A stretch of 64,000 bases of DNA from Bordetella parapertussis (GTDB taxonomy: Bacteria; Pseudomonadota; Gammaproteobacteria; Burkholderiales; Burkholderiaceae_B). Made by a program: the position numbers and the translations under genes. Within the stretch, counting starts at the first letter, position 1. Each line of letters starts with the position of its first letter. Positions 45,199 through 54,776 of the stretch are shown in pieces. The stretch is taken from positions 5,907 through 69,906 of the forward strand of contig CAMDNZ010000015.1 in NCBI GenBank assembly GCA_945903445.1. The letters run 5' to 3'. Under the pieces are notes generated by a model. It saw nothing but the letters and a program-made list of their open reading frames with translations. It did no database searches and was not told the DNA's origin.

Positions 45199-48100
45199 AT
45201 GGAATCAATGTCAGAAATTAACGGTGCGGCCTCGGCCAAACCTCCTCGCGCACCACGCGTGCCCGGCCCCGATGCGCGCCTCTCGCGTGCAACGCCCGAA
45301 CGCACGATCGGCCCCATCGGCTATCCTGAAGACCTGCCTGTCAGCGCCAGACGCGACGAGATTGCGCGCGCCATCGCCGCGCATCAGGTCGTGATCGTCA
45401 GCGGCGAAACCGGCTCGGGCAAGACCACTCAATTGCCCAAAATCTGTCTTGAGCTGGGGCGAGGCCGTATCCGTATGATCGGTCATACCCAGCCACGGCG
45501 GCTGGCGGCAACATCGGTCGCCAAACGCGTCGCGCAAGAGCTGGGGGCCGAAACCGGCGGTTTGGTGGGTTATCAGGTGCGGTTTAACGACCGCAGCGGT
45601 CGCGACACGGCCATCAAGCTCATGACCGATGGCATTTTGCTGGCCGAGTCGCAGCGCGATCCCTTACTTAAGCGCTACGACACCATCATCATCGACGAAG
45701 CGCACGAGCGCAGTCTGAATATCGACTTTTTGCTGGGTTATCTGCGTCAGTTGCTGCCGCGCCGGCCCGATTTGAAAGTCATCATCACCTCGGCCACGAT
45801 CGACAGCGATCGGTTTGCCCGGCATTTCGCCGATGCGCAGGGCCGCGCGGCGCCGGTAATCGAGGTGTCCGGTCGCCTGTATCCGGTCGAGCTGCGTTAT
45901 CGACCGATTCTGCGGGATCTGCCTGACGACGAGGCCGCCAAGTCCGCTCGAGTCCCCCGCGAACGCTCGGCGGGCGACGAAGAGCGCGATCTGATCGATG
46001 CCATCGTCGAAGCCGCCGATGAATGCGCTCGTTCCGGCCCGGGCGATATTCTGGTTTTTCTACCAGGGGAGCGGGAGATTCGCGAGTCGGCCGAAGCCTT
46101 GCGCAAACGCCATCCGCCTGGTGTCGAGGTGCTGCCCTTGTATGCCCGGCTGTCTCAGGCCGAACAGGAAAGCATCTTTCGGCCGGCTAGCCGGGCGCGT
46201 CGCATTGTTTTGGCCACCAACGTAGCCGAGACGTCTCTCACCGTTCCCGGCATTCGATACGTCATCGATTCGGGTTTGGCTCGCGTCAAACGCTACTCCT
46301 GGCGCAATAAGGTCGAGCAGTTGCGCATCGAGCCAGTCAGTCAGGCCTCGGCCAATCAGCGCGCGGGGCGCTGCGGCCGGATCGGGCCAGGCATCTGCAT
46401 CCGCTTGTACGACGAAGCCGACTATAAAGCGCGGGCCGCATTCACCGAGCCCGAAGTGTTGCGGGCGTCTCTGGCCTCGGTCATCCTGCGCATGAAGGCA
46501 TTGCGACTGGACGACATCGACAAGTTTCCCTTCGTCGAGCCGCCGCCGGGACGGGCCATTGCCGACGGTTATCACCTGCTGCAAGAGTTGGGTGCCATCG
46601 ACACCGAGGACGATGACACGGGCAACACCCGTTATGGCCTGACGCCGCTGGGCAGCGAACTGGCCCGGCTGCCCGTGGACCCGCGTATTGGTCGAATGAT
46701 TTTGGCCGCGCGTGACCAGCAGTGTCTGGCCGAAATGCTGATCATCGCTGCGGCACTGTCGACGCAAGACCCGCGCGATCGCCCCATGGATGCCCGCGAG
46801 GCTGCCGAAAACGCCCATGCCAAATTCACCGACGACAAGTCGGAATTTTTGTCCTATGTAAAGCTGTGGCGCTGGTACGAGGATCAAGTCGCACACAAGG
46901 AGTCGCAACGCAAGCTGGTCGCGCTCTTGCGCCAGAACTTTCTGTCGCCCGTGCGGCTGCGCGAATGGCACGATGTACATAGCCAGCTGGCCGCGCTGGT
47001 AGGCGAGCAAGGCTGGCGGGTGAACGCCTCGGATGCCACCTTCGAACAGCTGCACATGGCGCTGTTGGCGGGTTTGTTAGGCAACATCGGCAGTAAATCT
47101 GAAGAAGGCAGTGTCTATCAGGGCGCGTGTGAAATTCGCTTTCACATCCATCCAGGCTCGCGCATGGCCAAGAAGGCAGGCCGTTGGATCGTGGCCGGCG
47201 AATTGGTCGAAACCACTCGCTTATACGCACGGTGTGTGGCCCGGATCGAACCCATCTGGTTGGAACGTGCTGCGGCCCATCTGATCAAAAAACAGTGGTC
47301 CGATCCTCGGTGGGAGAAGAAAGCCGGGCAGGTCGTGGCCAACGAGCGCGGCACCTTGTATGGCCTGGCGCTCTATTCCGGACGACGTATCTATTACGGC
47401 CGCATCAACGTTCAGCACGCGCGCGAACTGTTCATCCGTCAGGCCTTGGTGACCGGTGAAATCGACACCAAGCTGTCTTTCGTCGCGCACAACCGCAAGC
47501 TCATTTCTCAAATCGAGAAGTTGGAGCATCAAACTCGCCGCCCCGATATCCTGGTCGACGATGCGCTGATCTACGCGTTCTATGACAAGCAATTGCCAGC
47601 CGATATGTCGCAAACCGCAAGCTTGGAACGATGGGTGCGCGGTCTGTCGACAGAGCAGGCAGAGGCATTGATGCTGCGTCGTGACGATTTGATGCGGCAC
47701 GAAGCGGCTGGCGTTACCACTGACGTGTTTCCCAAACGCATCGACATCAACGGCGTGCATATGGCCTTGGATTACCATTTCGAGCCGGGTTCGGTGCGCG
47801 ATGGCGTCACGCTGTCCGTGCCCTTGTTCGCGTTGAACACGGTGGATGCCGCTCGCATGGAATGGCTGGTGCCGGGCATGCTGAAAGAAAAGGCATTGCT
47901 GGCCTTGAAATCTTTGCCGCAAAAGTTGCGTCGCCATTGCGTGCCCTTGCCCGACTATGCTGCGGGCTTTTTCGACCGTTGGTTCGATCGCTTGGACAAC
48001 CCAAAGATGGGGCTGGTCGACGCCCTCATTGCCGATATGTGGGAACAGGTCAAGGTGCGTCCGCAAGCGGCCGATTTCAAACTGGAAACCTTGGCAGCCC

Positions 48101-49104
48101 ATTTGTTCATGAACTTCCGGGTGGTGGACGAGCACGGGCGAATGCTGGCCGCAGGCCGTAATCTGGCCCAACTCAAGGCGGAGTACGGTCGGCAGGCGCA
48201 AGCCGACTTTCAGCAGATGGCGGCCCGCGACACGAACGTCACCCAGGCGCTTTCCAGCGAGAACCTGACCGACTGGAGCTTCGGTGCCTTGCCCGAGCTG
48301 CTGGAGATTCGCCGCAAAGGCGGGTCGGTGGTGGGGTATCCCGCATTGGTCGATCGGCAGACGCATGCCGATCTGGATGTCTATGATGATCCGATCGAGG
48401 CGCGCCGCCACCATCAGCGCGGCTTGCTGCGTCTGTTCAAACTGGGTTTGCGCGAGCAGGTCAAGTTTTTGGAAAAGAACCTGAACGACCTGACCAAGAT
48501 GGGCATGTTGTACATGCCATTGGGCACGCAAGAAGCATTGCGCGACCAGATCATCGATGCGGCCTTGGCGCGGGCGTGTCTGGCCGAGCCCTGGCCGGTG
48601 GATCAAACCAGCTTCGAAGCCCGCAAACTGGAGGGCAAGACGCGACTGGGTCTTCTGGCGCAGGAGGTGGGGCGGCTTACCTTGGGCATTCTGACCGAAT
48701 GGACGGGTCTGCAGCGCAAGCTGCGCGACGCCAAGCAGTTAGGAGAGACGGCGGCCGATATTCAAGCGCAATGGTCGTCCTTGATGTCAGCGACGTTTGT
48801 GCGTGAAACGCCTTATGCCGCGCTGTCGAACTTTCAGCGTTATTTGAAGGCGTCGGTGGCACGGCTGGACAAAGCGCGTACCGATCCGGGGCGGGACGCG
48901 CGCCTGATGGCGGAGATGGCACCTTTGCTGGTGCAGTACCGGCGCGCCCGTTCGGCATTGAAAGGCGCGCCCGACCCCGCGTTGGACAAATTTCACTGGC
49001 TCTTGCAAGAGCTTCGAGTGGCCTTGTTTGCGCAAGAGCTGCGCACGCCTATGCCGGTCTCGGTCAAACGATTGCAAAAAACGTGGGCGTCGATGGCGCG
49101 TTGA
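45199..49104 (+). CDS. hrpA: ATP-dependent RNA helicase HrpA
   Basis: DEAH-box helicase of 1301 residues, the full HrpA length. Walker A is VIVSGETGSGKTTQLPKICL, the DEAH box is IIIDEAHERSLNIDFLLGYL, and VLATNVAETSLTVPGI and QRAGRCGRIGPG are helicase motifs V and VI. A long C-terminal HrpA-specific region (DUF3418) follows, ending near FAQELRTPMPVSVKRLQKTW. HrpA resolves stalled ribosomes and processes mRNAs in enterobacteria. No break or insertion seen. Confidence 0.96.
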   Translation: MESMSEINGAASAKPPRAPRVPGPDARLSRATPERTIGPIGYPEDLPVSARRDEIARAIAAHQVVIVSGETGSGKTTQLPKICLELGRGRIRMIGHTQPRRLAATSVAKRVAQELGAETGGLVGYQVRFNDRSGRDTAIKLMTDGILLAESQRDPLLKRYDTIIIDEAHERSLNIDFLLGYLRQLLPRRPDLKVIITSATIDSDRFARHFADAQGRAAPVIEVSGRLYPVELRYRPILRDLPDDEAAKSARVPRERSAGDEERDLIDAIVEAADECARSGPGDILVFLPGEREIRESAEALRKRHPPGVEVLPLYARLSQAEQESIFRPASRARRIVLATNVAETSLTVPGIRYVIDSGLARVKRYSWRNKVEQLRIEPVSQASANQRAGRCGRIGPGICIRLYDEADYKARAAFTEPEVLRASLASVILRMKALRLDDIDKFPFVEPPPGRAIADGYHLLQELGAIDTEDDDTGNTRYGLTPLGSELARLPVDPRIGRMILAARDQQCLAEMLIIAAALSTQDPRDRPMDAREAAENAHAKFTDDKSEFLSYVKLWRWYEDQVAHKESQRKLVALLRQNFLSPVRLREWHDVHSQLAALVGEQGWRVNASDATFEQLHMALLAGLLGNIGSKSEEGSVYQGACEIRFHIHPGSRMAKKAGRWIVAGELVETTRLYARCVARIEPIWLERAAAHLIKKQWSDPRWEKKAGQVVANERGTLYGLALYSGRRIYYGRINVQHARELFIRQALVTGEIDTKLSFVAHNRKLISQIEKLEHQTRRPDILVDDALIYAFYDKQLPADMSQTASLERWVRGLSTEQAEALMLRRDDLMRHEAAGVTTDVFPKRIDINGVHMALDYHFEPGSVRDGVTLSVPLFALNTVDAARMEWLVPGMLKEKALLALKSLPQKLRRHCVPLPDYAAGFFDRWFDRLDNPKMGLVDALIADMWEQVKVRPQAADFKLETLAAHLFMNFRVVDEHGRMLAAGRNLAQLKAEYGRQAQADFQQMAARDTNVTQALSSENLTDWSFGALPELLEIRRKGGSVVGYPALVDRQTHADLDVYDDPIEARRHHQRGLLRLFKLGLREQVKFLEKNLNDLTKMGMLYMPLGTQEALRDQIIDAALARACLAEPWPVDQTSFEARKLEGKTRLGLLAQEVGRLTLGILTEWTGLQRKLRDAKQLGETAADIQAQWSSLMSATFVRETPYAALSNFQRYLKASVARLDKARTDPGRDARLMAEMAPLLVQYRRARSALKGAPDPALDKFHWLLQELRVALFAQELRTPMPVSVKRLQKTWASMAR

Positions 49105-49259
49105 TCGGCGTGAGGGCGTTTGCCTAATACGCCAGCATTCAAGGCAAAAACTTTGCCGAAGTGCTCGTAAATCCGAAGGGATTCTCGATTTGTATCGGTG
49201 CGATGCCAGTAGCATGGTCATGCCTTCAATGATCAATGCATTACTTTGGAGCGTTCAAA

Positions 49260-49949
49260 ATGAGTGTTTTATCGATGCTATCGGCGACAAAAATATTAAC
49301 CGGAACTTTGCTTAGGATCTTAATCGGAACATTAGCTGGAACCTTAATGGTCGCTAGTTCAGCCATGGCAAATAGAGAGTTGACGGAGCATTGTCCTAGA
49401 ATGGCTGGGGACAGCGCTTCGAAAACTACGCGATTCGTTCAAGTGATCGACGACGTAGAAGACTATAGAGCATGGTTCGTAGCGGAAGACGGGACTTGTC
49501 CAGCCCATGCGAGCGGACCGCCAAGTTATGCGAACATGGCTTGCCTCGTGGGCTCACCTGTGCGCGTGATATCGCAAATTTATGGCGCAGTGCAACGAAT
49601 ATCCCTGGCGCTGTCAGGATATCCGCCATTAGATTGCGAGCTATATAACGGAAAGGGCCCGATGGTAGAGGGGCGTCTAACTGCAGTCATTCATGATCAA
49701 TGGTGGCATAATCAGACCGGAACGCTTCGGTTTGTTTTCTCCCGCCCTGATAATACCGGTCACATGCCCTTGTGTGTACATATGAAGGGCCAACGAGACC
49801 GTGAAAAACGCGCTCCACAAGCTTTCTTACTCGGCCTCCCTGTCAAGCTAAGTACCAATGGCATCGATTGGGAAAGTGACGAGTTTCTTGTATTGACCAA
49901 AATAAGCTTGGTGCATTTTGCAACCATGATTTATTCATACGATACATGA
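49260..49949 (+). CDS. Exported protein with C-terminal OB-like domain (candidate toxin B subunit)
   Basis: Not a known named gene. The 229-residue precursor begins at ATG 49260 (GGAG 8 bases before), preferred over an in-frame ATG at 49236. The signal peptide ends near SSAMA, leaving about 190 residues. The N-terminal half has HCPRMAG, GTCPAH, MACLVG and LDCELYN cysteines. The C-terminal 90 residues (EGRLTAVIHDQWW, TLRFVFSRPD, HMPLCVHMKG, a helix, LPVKLSTNGIDW, LVLTKISLV) show strands and a helix in OB-fold order, and match the next gene. The mature size and two-part layout recall pertussis toxin S2/S3. This is inference without a database match. Its stop overlaps the next start (ATGA). Confidence 0.6.
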   Translation: MSVLSMLSATKILTGTLLRILIGTLAGTLMVASSAMANRELTEHCPRMAGDSASKTTRFVQVIDDVEDYRAWFVAEDGTCPAHASGPPSYANMACLVGSPVRVISQIYGAVQRISLALSGYPPLDCELYNGKGPMVEGRLTAVIHDQWWHNQTGTLRFVFSRPDNTGHMPLCVHMKGQRDREKRAPQAFLLGLPVKLSTNGIDWESDEFLVLTKISLVHFATMIYSYDT

Positions 49950-50303
49950 TCGGAAGGCTTTGGAGAAAAAACGCGGTGTTTTATAACTGTTTTAGGGTGT
50001 TTGGGGGTTGCTGACTGTTATTGCTCCCGTTGCGGCGTTCAATGTAAAGGCAATAATGCAAGAGGATCGTCTAGCGCTTCGAGACAAAGTTTATATTCAG
50101 GGGCGACTAACTCAAGGCATTGAGTACGATAATTGGAACGATATGTGGTTTTTGTTCGAGACGCTTGACGGCGACGACAGGTATTGCGTAACCGCGGAAA
50201 AAATAGGGGGGCGCAAGGTCGCGCTGAAACGGCGTATTTGCTGCGATTACCGATAAAAATAACGACCAACTCGGATGGGGTGATTATCAATATGATAAAT
50301 TGA
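49946..50303 (+). pseudogene. Frameshifted single-domain exported OB-like protein
   Basis: Reading starts at ATG 49946, overlapping the previous stop: MIGRLWRKNAVFYNCFRVFG. At a run of five G (50003-50007) the frame breaks; one extra G would continue to LLTVIAPVAA and complete a signal peptide. Next comes VYIQGRLTQGIEYDNWND and RYCVTAEKIGG. At a run of six G (50206-50211) it breaks again; one extra G gives RAETAYLLRLPIKITTN, colinear residue for residue with RAPQAFLLGLPVKLSTN of the preceding gene. The restored protein would be 119 residues and stop at 50303, 5 bases before lpxO ends. That size matches a pertussis toxin S4/S5-type precursor. Confidence 0.65.
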
Positions 50304-50308
50304 CTCGT

Positions 50309-51208
50309 CTACAGCACCAGAAACAAAACGACCGCCAAGACGATCAGCCCGATCTTCGTCGCTTTGTAGGCGGTTCGGTTGGCCGCCTTAAATTTTTTAC
50401 GTTTCTGGTCGATCACCCAATGGGCGTGCGTGAGTTTGTTGATCGCGCCGGTCTTGTCGCCGGCATTGTTAGGCGAGGCCGCCGCCGACATCACTGCGCG
50501 ACCGAACCAGCGATTAAACGCTTCGGCCCAACGCCATTTCAGCGGACGTTCGACATCGCAGAACAAAATGATGCGGTTGGCCGACGTATGGTTGTAGGCT
50601 TCGTGTATGTAAGTCTCGTCGAACACGGTATCTTCGCCGTCCCGCCAGCTATAAACCTGCCCATCGACGATGATGTGGCAGCCGGCGTCGTTAGGTGTAG
50701 CCAGGCCCAGGTGATAGCGCAGCGAGCCTGCAAAGGGATCGCGATGGGGATTTAACTTACCGCCCGGCGGCAGCTCGGCGAACATGGCCGCCTTCACGCT
50801 GGGTATGCTGTTCAGAAGTGCCACCGTCTTGGGACATAACTCCTCGGCCGAAGGGTGGCGCGCGTCATACCACTTCAGATAAAAACGCTTCCAGCCGTAT
50901 TTGAAAAATGAATTGAAGCCGATGTCGTTGTGCTTCTCTGCGGCTTTGATCTGTTGCAAACGCGCCAGGGCCAAGGCTTCGTCACGTATGGTTTCCCAGT
51001 TCTCTTGCAGCACGTTCAAACCTTCGACCTCGCGAGTCGAGATGAACGGTGTGGTGGGCACGCGCGAGCTCAGGACCATGAACGCGTTGACCGGTGCCAA
51101 CAGCGCCGAGTGGTCCAAAAATTGGCGAGCCAGCGGCAGGCGGACGCGGCCCCGAAAGTGGGCGAACAGGATCGAAGCGATCCACAGGCCTACGATGATC
51201 CATTTCAT
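50309..51208 (-). CDS. lpxO: Lipid A hydroxylase LpxO (aspartyl/asparaginyl hydroxylase family)
   Basis: Fe(II)/2-oxoglutarate enzyme that adds a 2-hydroxyl to a lipid A acyl chain. The ATG at 51208 gives 299 residues with membrane helices at both ends (WIIVGLWIASILFAHF and IGLIVLAVVLFLVL). The iron site H-x-D is in LNPHRDPFAGSLRYHLGL, and the distal His is in ETYIHEAYNHT. DnaE lies divergently, 76 bases away. Confidence 0.9.
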   Translation of the reverse strand: MKWIIVGLWIASILFAHFRGRVRLPLARQFLDHSALLAPVNAFMVLSSRVPTTPFISTREVEGLNVLQENWETIRDEALALARLQQIKAAEKHNDIGFNSFFKYGWKRFYLKWYDARHPSAEELCPKTVALLNSIPSVKAAMFAELPPGGKLNPHRDPFAGSLRYHLGLATPNDAGCHIIVDGQVYSWRDGEDTVFDETYIHEAYNHTSANRIILFCDVERPLKWRWAEAFNRWFGRAVMSAAASPNNAGDKTGAINKLTHAHWVIDQKRKKFKAANRTAYKATKIGLIVLAVVLFLVL

Positions 51209-51284
51209 GATTTGAGTCTGAGGGGTCCAACTAGGGACTCCCATGTTACACAAATGTGGCGGGCGCTGCCGCTACAATCCCGTG

Positions 51285-54200
51285 ATGTCTCCGTTGCCTG
51301 TTTCCCCCCCGCCTTTTGTCCATTTGCGTGTCCATTCCGAGTTCTCGGTAGTGGACGGTACCGTTCGCATCGGCGAACTCGTCAAGCGCGTGGCTGCCTT
51401 GTCGCAGCCTGCGGTCGCCCTGACCGACCTCAGCAACGTGTTCGGCCTGATCAAGTTCTACAAAAGTGCTCGGGGCAAAGGCGTCAAGCCGATAGCGGGT
51501 TGCGACATCTGGATTACCAACGACGATGACCGCGATAAACCCCACCGATTATTACTTCTGGTGCGCGACTCGCATGGCTACCTTCGTCTGTGCGAATTAT
51601 TGACGCAGGCGTGGCTGACTAATCAGCACGCCGGCCGTGCCGAGTTGCGGCGCGAATGGCTGACGCAAGTATCAGGCTTGCTGGCCTTGTCGGGCGGCCG
51701 CGGCGGCGATGTCGGCCAGGCGCTCGAGGCCGGCAATCCGATGGCCGCACGCGCCTTGGCTGCGCAATGGGCGGCCGTGTTCCCGGGGGCCTATTACATC
51801 GAACTCACTCGGGCGGGGGCCGACGGCGACGAAGCGTATACCCAAGCCGCCATGCGCCTGGCTGCCGACTGCGGTTTGCCGGTGGTCGCTACCCACCCGG
51901 TGCAGTTTCTGGCCGAAAGCGATTTTCAAGCGCACGAGGCGCGGGTGTGTATCGCCCAGGGCGAGATTCTGGCCGACCCCCGCCGTACTCGCCGATTCAC
52001 CAAAGAGCAGTATTTGCTGAGTTCCGACGAGATGGCGCGCCGTTTCGTCGACGTGCCCCAAGCCCTGGCGAATTCGGTCGAAATCGCCAAGCGTTGCAAT
52101 TTGACGATGGTGTTGGGCAAACCGCAGCTGCCCGATTTCCCCACGCCAGACGGCGTCACGCTCGACCAGCACCTGATCGACTTGTCGCAAGTCGGACTGG
52201 AAAAGCGCATGGTGCAGCTGTTCGCCGATCCTGCCGAGCGGGCCAGCCGTATGGCCGAATATCAGGCCCGTCTGGATCTCGAATGCAAGACCATCATTCA
52301 GATGGGCTTTCCGGGCTACTTCCTGATCGTGCAGGACTTCATCAACTGGGGTAAAGAAAACGGTGTTCCGGTGGGACCGGGGCGCGGGTCCGGTGCCGGC
52401 TCGCTGGTCGCCTACGCTTTGGGCATTACCGATCTCGATCCTATTCGCTACGACTTGCTGTTCGAGCGATTCTTGAATCCGGAGCGGGTATCGATGCCCG
52501 ATTTCGATATCGACTTCTGCCAGGACAACCGCGAACGCGTCATCGATTATGTCAAGCTCAAGTATGGTCGCGAGGCCGTCAGCCAGATCGCCACCTTTGG
52601 CACCTTAGGCGCGAAAGCCGTGGTGCGAGATGCCGGTCGCGTGCTGGACATGCCTTATTCGATGTGCGATCAGTTGTCTAAGTTGATCCCGTTCAATCCG
52701 GCCGACCCGTGGTCGCTCGAACGCACGCTGAAAGACGAACCTGCTTTCAAAGAACGTTACGACAACGAAGAGGAAGTACGCGCGCTGGTCGATCTGGCGC
52801 AGCCGCTTGAAGGTTTGACTCGCAACATCGGCATGCACGCCGGGGGGGTGCTGATCGCGCCGGGCAAGCTGACCGATTTCTGCCCGTTGTATTGCCAGCC
52901 TGGCCAGGAAAACAGTGCTGTTTCGCAGTACGACAAGGACGACGTCGAAGCCGCCGGTCTGGTGAAGTTCGACTTTTTGGGTCTGCGCAACCTGACTATT
53001 CTCGATTGGGCGGTGCGCTATGTTCAGCGCTTCAATCCGACCAAGCACGACTTCGACGTCATGGCCTTGGGCTTGGACGATCCCACCGCCTACAAGATTC
53101 TGTGCGACGGCAACACCACTGCGGTGTTCCAGCTTGAGTCGCGCGGCATGAAAGAGCTGCTCAAGAAGCTCAAGCCCAGCAACTTCGAAGACATCATCGC
53201 CATGTTGGCCCTGTATCGTCCGGGGCCGCTGGAATCCGGCATGGTCGACGATTTCGTCAATCGCAAGCACGGCCGGGCTGAAGTCGACTACTTCCACCCT
53301 GATCTGGAAGGTACGCTGAAAAGCACCTACGGCGTGATCGTCTATCAAGAACAGGTGATGCTGATCTCGCAGATCATCGGCGGCTACTCACTGGGTGGCG
53401 CCGATTTGCTGCGTCGAGCCATGGGCAAGAAAAAGCCCGAAGAAATGGCCAAGCATCGCGAATTGTTCGAGCAGGGGGCTATCAAGAAAGACTACGACCC
53501 GAAGCTCGCGGTCAAACTGTTCGACCTGATGGAGAAGTTCGCAGGCTACGGCTTTAACAAATCGCACTCGGCCGCCTACGCCTTGATCGCCTATCACACC
53601 GCTTGGTTGAAAGCGCATCATCCGACTGAGTTTCTGGCCGCTACGCTGTCTTCCGATATGGACGACACCGACAAGGTTCAGACCTTCTGGCGCGACGCGC
53701 TGGAGAACGGCATCACGGTATTGCCGCCGGACGTCAACCATTCGGGCTATCGCTTCGAGCCGGTCGCCGACCGTCACACCGAAAAAGGCTTGCCGCCGCG
53801 CACCATGCGCTATGGTCTTGGTGCAGTCAAAGGCACGGGCCAAGGCGCGGTCGAAGACATCGTCCGGGCCCGTGAGGCCGGTGGTGCGTTCACCGATCTA
53901 TTCGATTTTTGCCGCAGAGTCGGCAAGCAGCAGGTCAATCGTCGAACGATTGAGGCTTTGATTCGTGCCGGTGCGTTCGACAGCATTACCGATAACCGGG
54001 CGGCCTTGCTCGCCTCGGTGCCTACTGCCATGGAAGGGGCCGAGCAGGCTGCCCGCAACGCCAACCAATGCTCGCTGTTCGGCGACGACACCAGCGAATT
54101 GGTGTCGATAGAATTGTCCAAAGTTGCCCCGTGGAACTTGCACACCCGACTGACCGAAGAGAAGTCGGCACTCGGGTATTACTTCGGCGGTCACTTGTTC

Positions 54201-54776
54201 GATTTCTGGCGCGATGAGGTCCGTCGTATCGTGCCCTCGCCGCTGGTTCGACTCGAACCTTCGCGCGATCTTCAATGGATGACGGGCGTGCTGTCCAGCT
54301 CGCGTGTGTTGATGACCCGGCGCGGCAAGATGATGTTTGCGGTGTTGGATGACGGCACGGCACAGATCGAAGTGTCGGTTTTTGCCGAACTAATCGAGAA
54401 GCACCGAACGCGCCTTGGAACGGATCAACTGGTCATCATCCAGGGCAAAGTCAGTAACGACGAGTACTCGGGGGGCATGCGTATCGTCGCCGACGATATC
54501 TATGATTTGCAGTTGGCTCGCGAGGCCCGCGCCCGGGCATTGCGTATTCGTTTGAACGGCAATGCGGAGCCGGGTAAGTTGCGTCAGATGCTCAACCCGT
54601 ATCGTGCCGAACCCGAAAACGGTATTGTCGGCACGCCGGTCGAAATTGCCTATACGCGCGGCAACTTCGAGTGTTTGATTCGCTTGGGCGAGAACTGGCG
54701 AGTGCGGATGGCCGATACGCTCTTGAATCAGCTGAACGACTGGACTGAACCTAATGGTGTCGAGGTGCTGTATTGA
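51285..54776 (+). CDS. dnaE: DNA polymerase III alpha subunit
   Basis: Catalytic subunit of the replicase, 1163 residues from ATG 51285 (a GTG one codon earlier is possible). The PHP domain starts FVHLRVHSEFSVVDGTVRI. The polymerase active-site region contains VGPGRGSGAGSLVAYALGI and MPDFDIDFCQDNRERVI with catalytic aspartates. The OB-fold region near the C-terminus has DGTAQIEVSVFAELIEK. Length is normal. The stop overlaps the next gene's TTG start. Confidence 0.97.
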   Translation: MSPLPVSPPPFVHLRVHSEFSVVDGTVRIGELVKRVAALSQPAVALTDLSNVFGLIKFYKSARGKGVKPIAGCDIWITNDDDRDKPHRLLLLVRDSHGYLRLCELLTQAWLTNQHAGRAELRREWLTQVSGLLALSGGRGGDVGQALEAGNPMAARALAAQWAAVFPGAYYIELTRAGADGDEAYTQAAMRLAADCGLPVVATHPVQFLAESDFQAHEARVCIAQGEILADPRRTRRFTKEQYLLSSDEMARRFVDVPQALANSVEIAKRCNLTMVLGKPQLPDFPTPDGVTLDQHLIDLSQVGLEKRMVQLFADPAERASRMAEYQARLDLECKTIIQMGFPGYFLIVQDFINWGKENGVPVGPGRGSGAGSLVAYALGITDLDPIRYDLLFERFLNPERVSMPDFDIDFCQDNRERVIDYVKLKYGREAVSQIATFGTLGAKAVVRDAGRVLDMPYSMCDQLSKLIPFNPADPWSLERTLKDEPAFKERYDNEEEVRALVDLAQPLEGLTRNIGMHAGGVLIAPGKLTDFCPLYCQPGQENSAVSQYDKDDVEAAGLVKFDFLGLRNLTILDWAVRYVQRFNPTKHDFDVMALGLDDPTAYKILCDGNTTAVFQLESRGMKELLKKLKPSNFEDIIAMLALYRPGPLESGMVDDFVNRKHGRAEVDYFHPDLEGTLKSTYGVIVYQEQVMLISQIIGGYSLGGADLLRRAMGKKKPEEMAKHRELFEQGAIKKDYDPKLAVKLFDLMEKFAGYGFNKSHSAAYALIAYHTAWLKAHHPTEFLAATLSSDMDDTDKVQTFWRDALENGITVLPPDVNHSGYRFEPVADRHTEKGLPPRTMRYGLGAVKGTGQGAVEDIVRAREAGGAFTDLFDFCRRVGKQQVNRRTIEALIRAGAFDSITDNRAALLASVPTAMEGAEQAARNANQCSLFGDDTSELVSIELSKVAPWNLHTRLTEEKSALGYYFGGHLFDFWRDEVRRIVPSPLVRLEPSRDLQWMTGVLSSSRVLMTRRGKMMFAVLDDGTAQIEVSVFAELIEKHRTRLGTDQLVIIQGKVSNDEYSGGMRIVADDIYDLQLAREARARALRIRLNGNAEPGKLRQMLNPYRAEPENGIVGTPVEIAYTRGNFECLIRLGENWRVRMADTLLNQLNDWTEPNGVEVLY

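Noticed and set aside
49105..49259. The shared S1-like promoter block upstream of the candidate B-subunit gene
   Set aside because: A loosely similar stretch near 49200 (ATCGGTGCGATGCCAG then TAGCAT) is too weak to claim.
33859..51208. A Ptl-type secretion system for the toxin-like proteins
   Set aside because: None of the genes in the window resembles type IV secretion components; only Sec-type signal peptides are seen.
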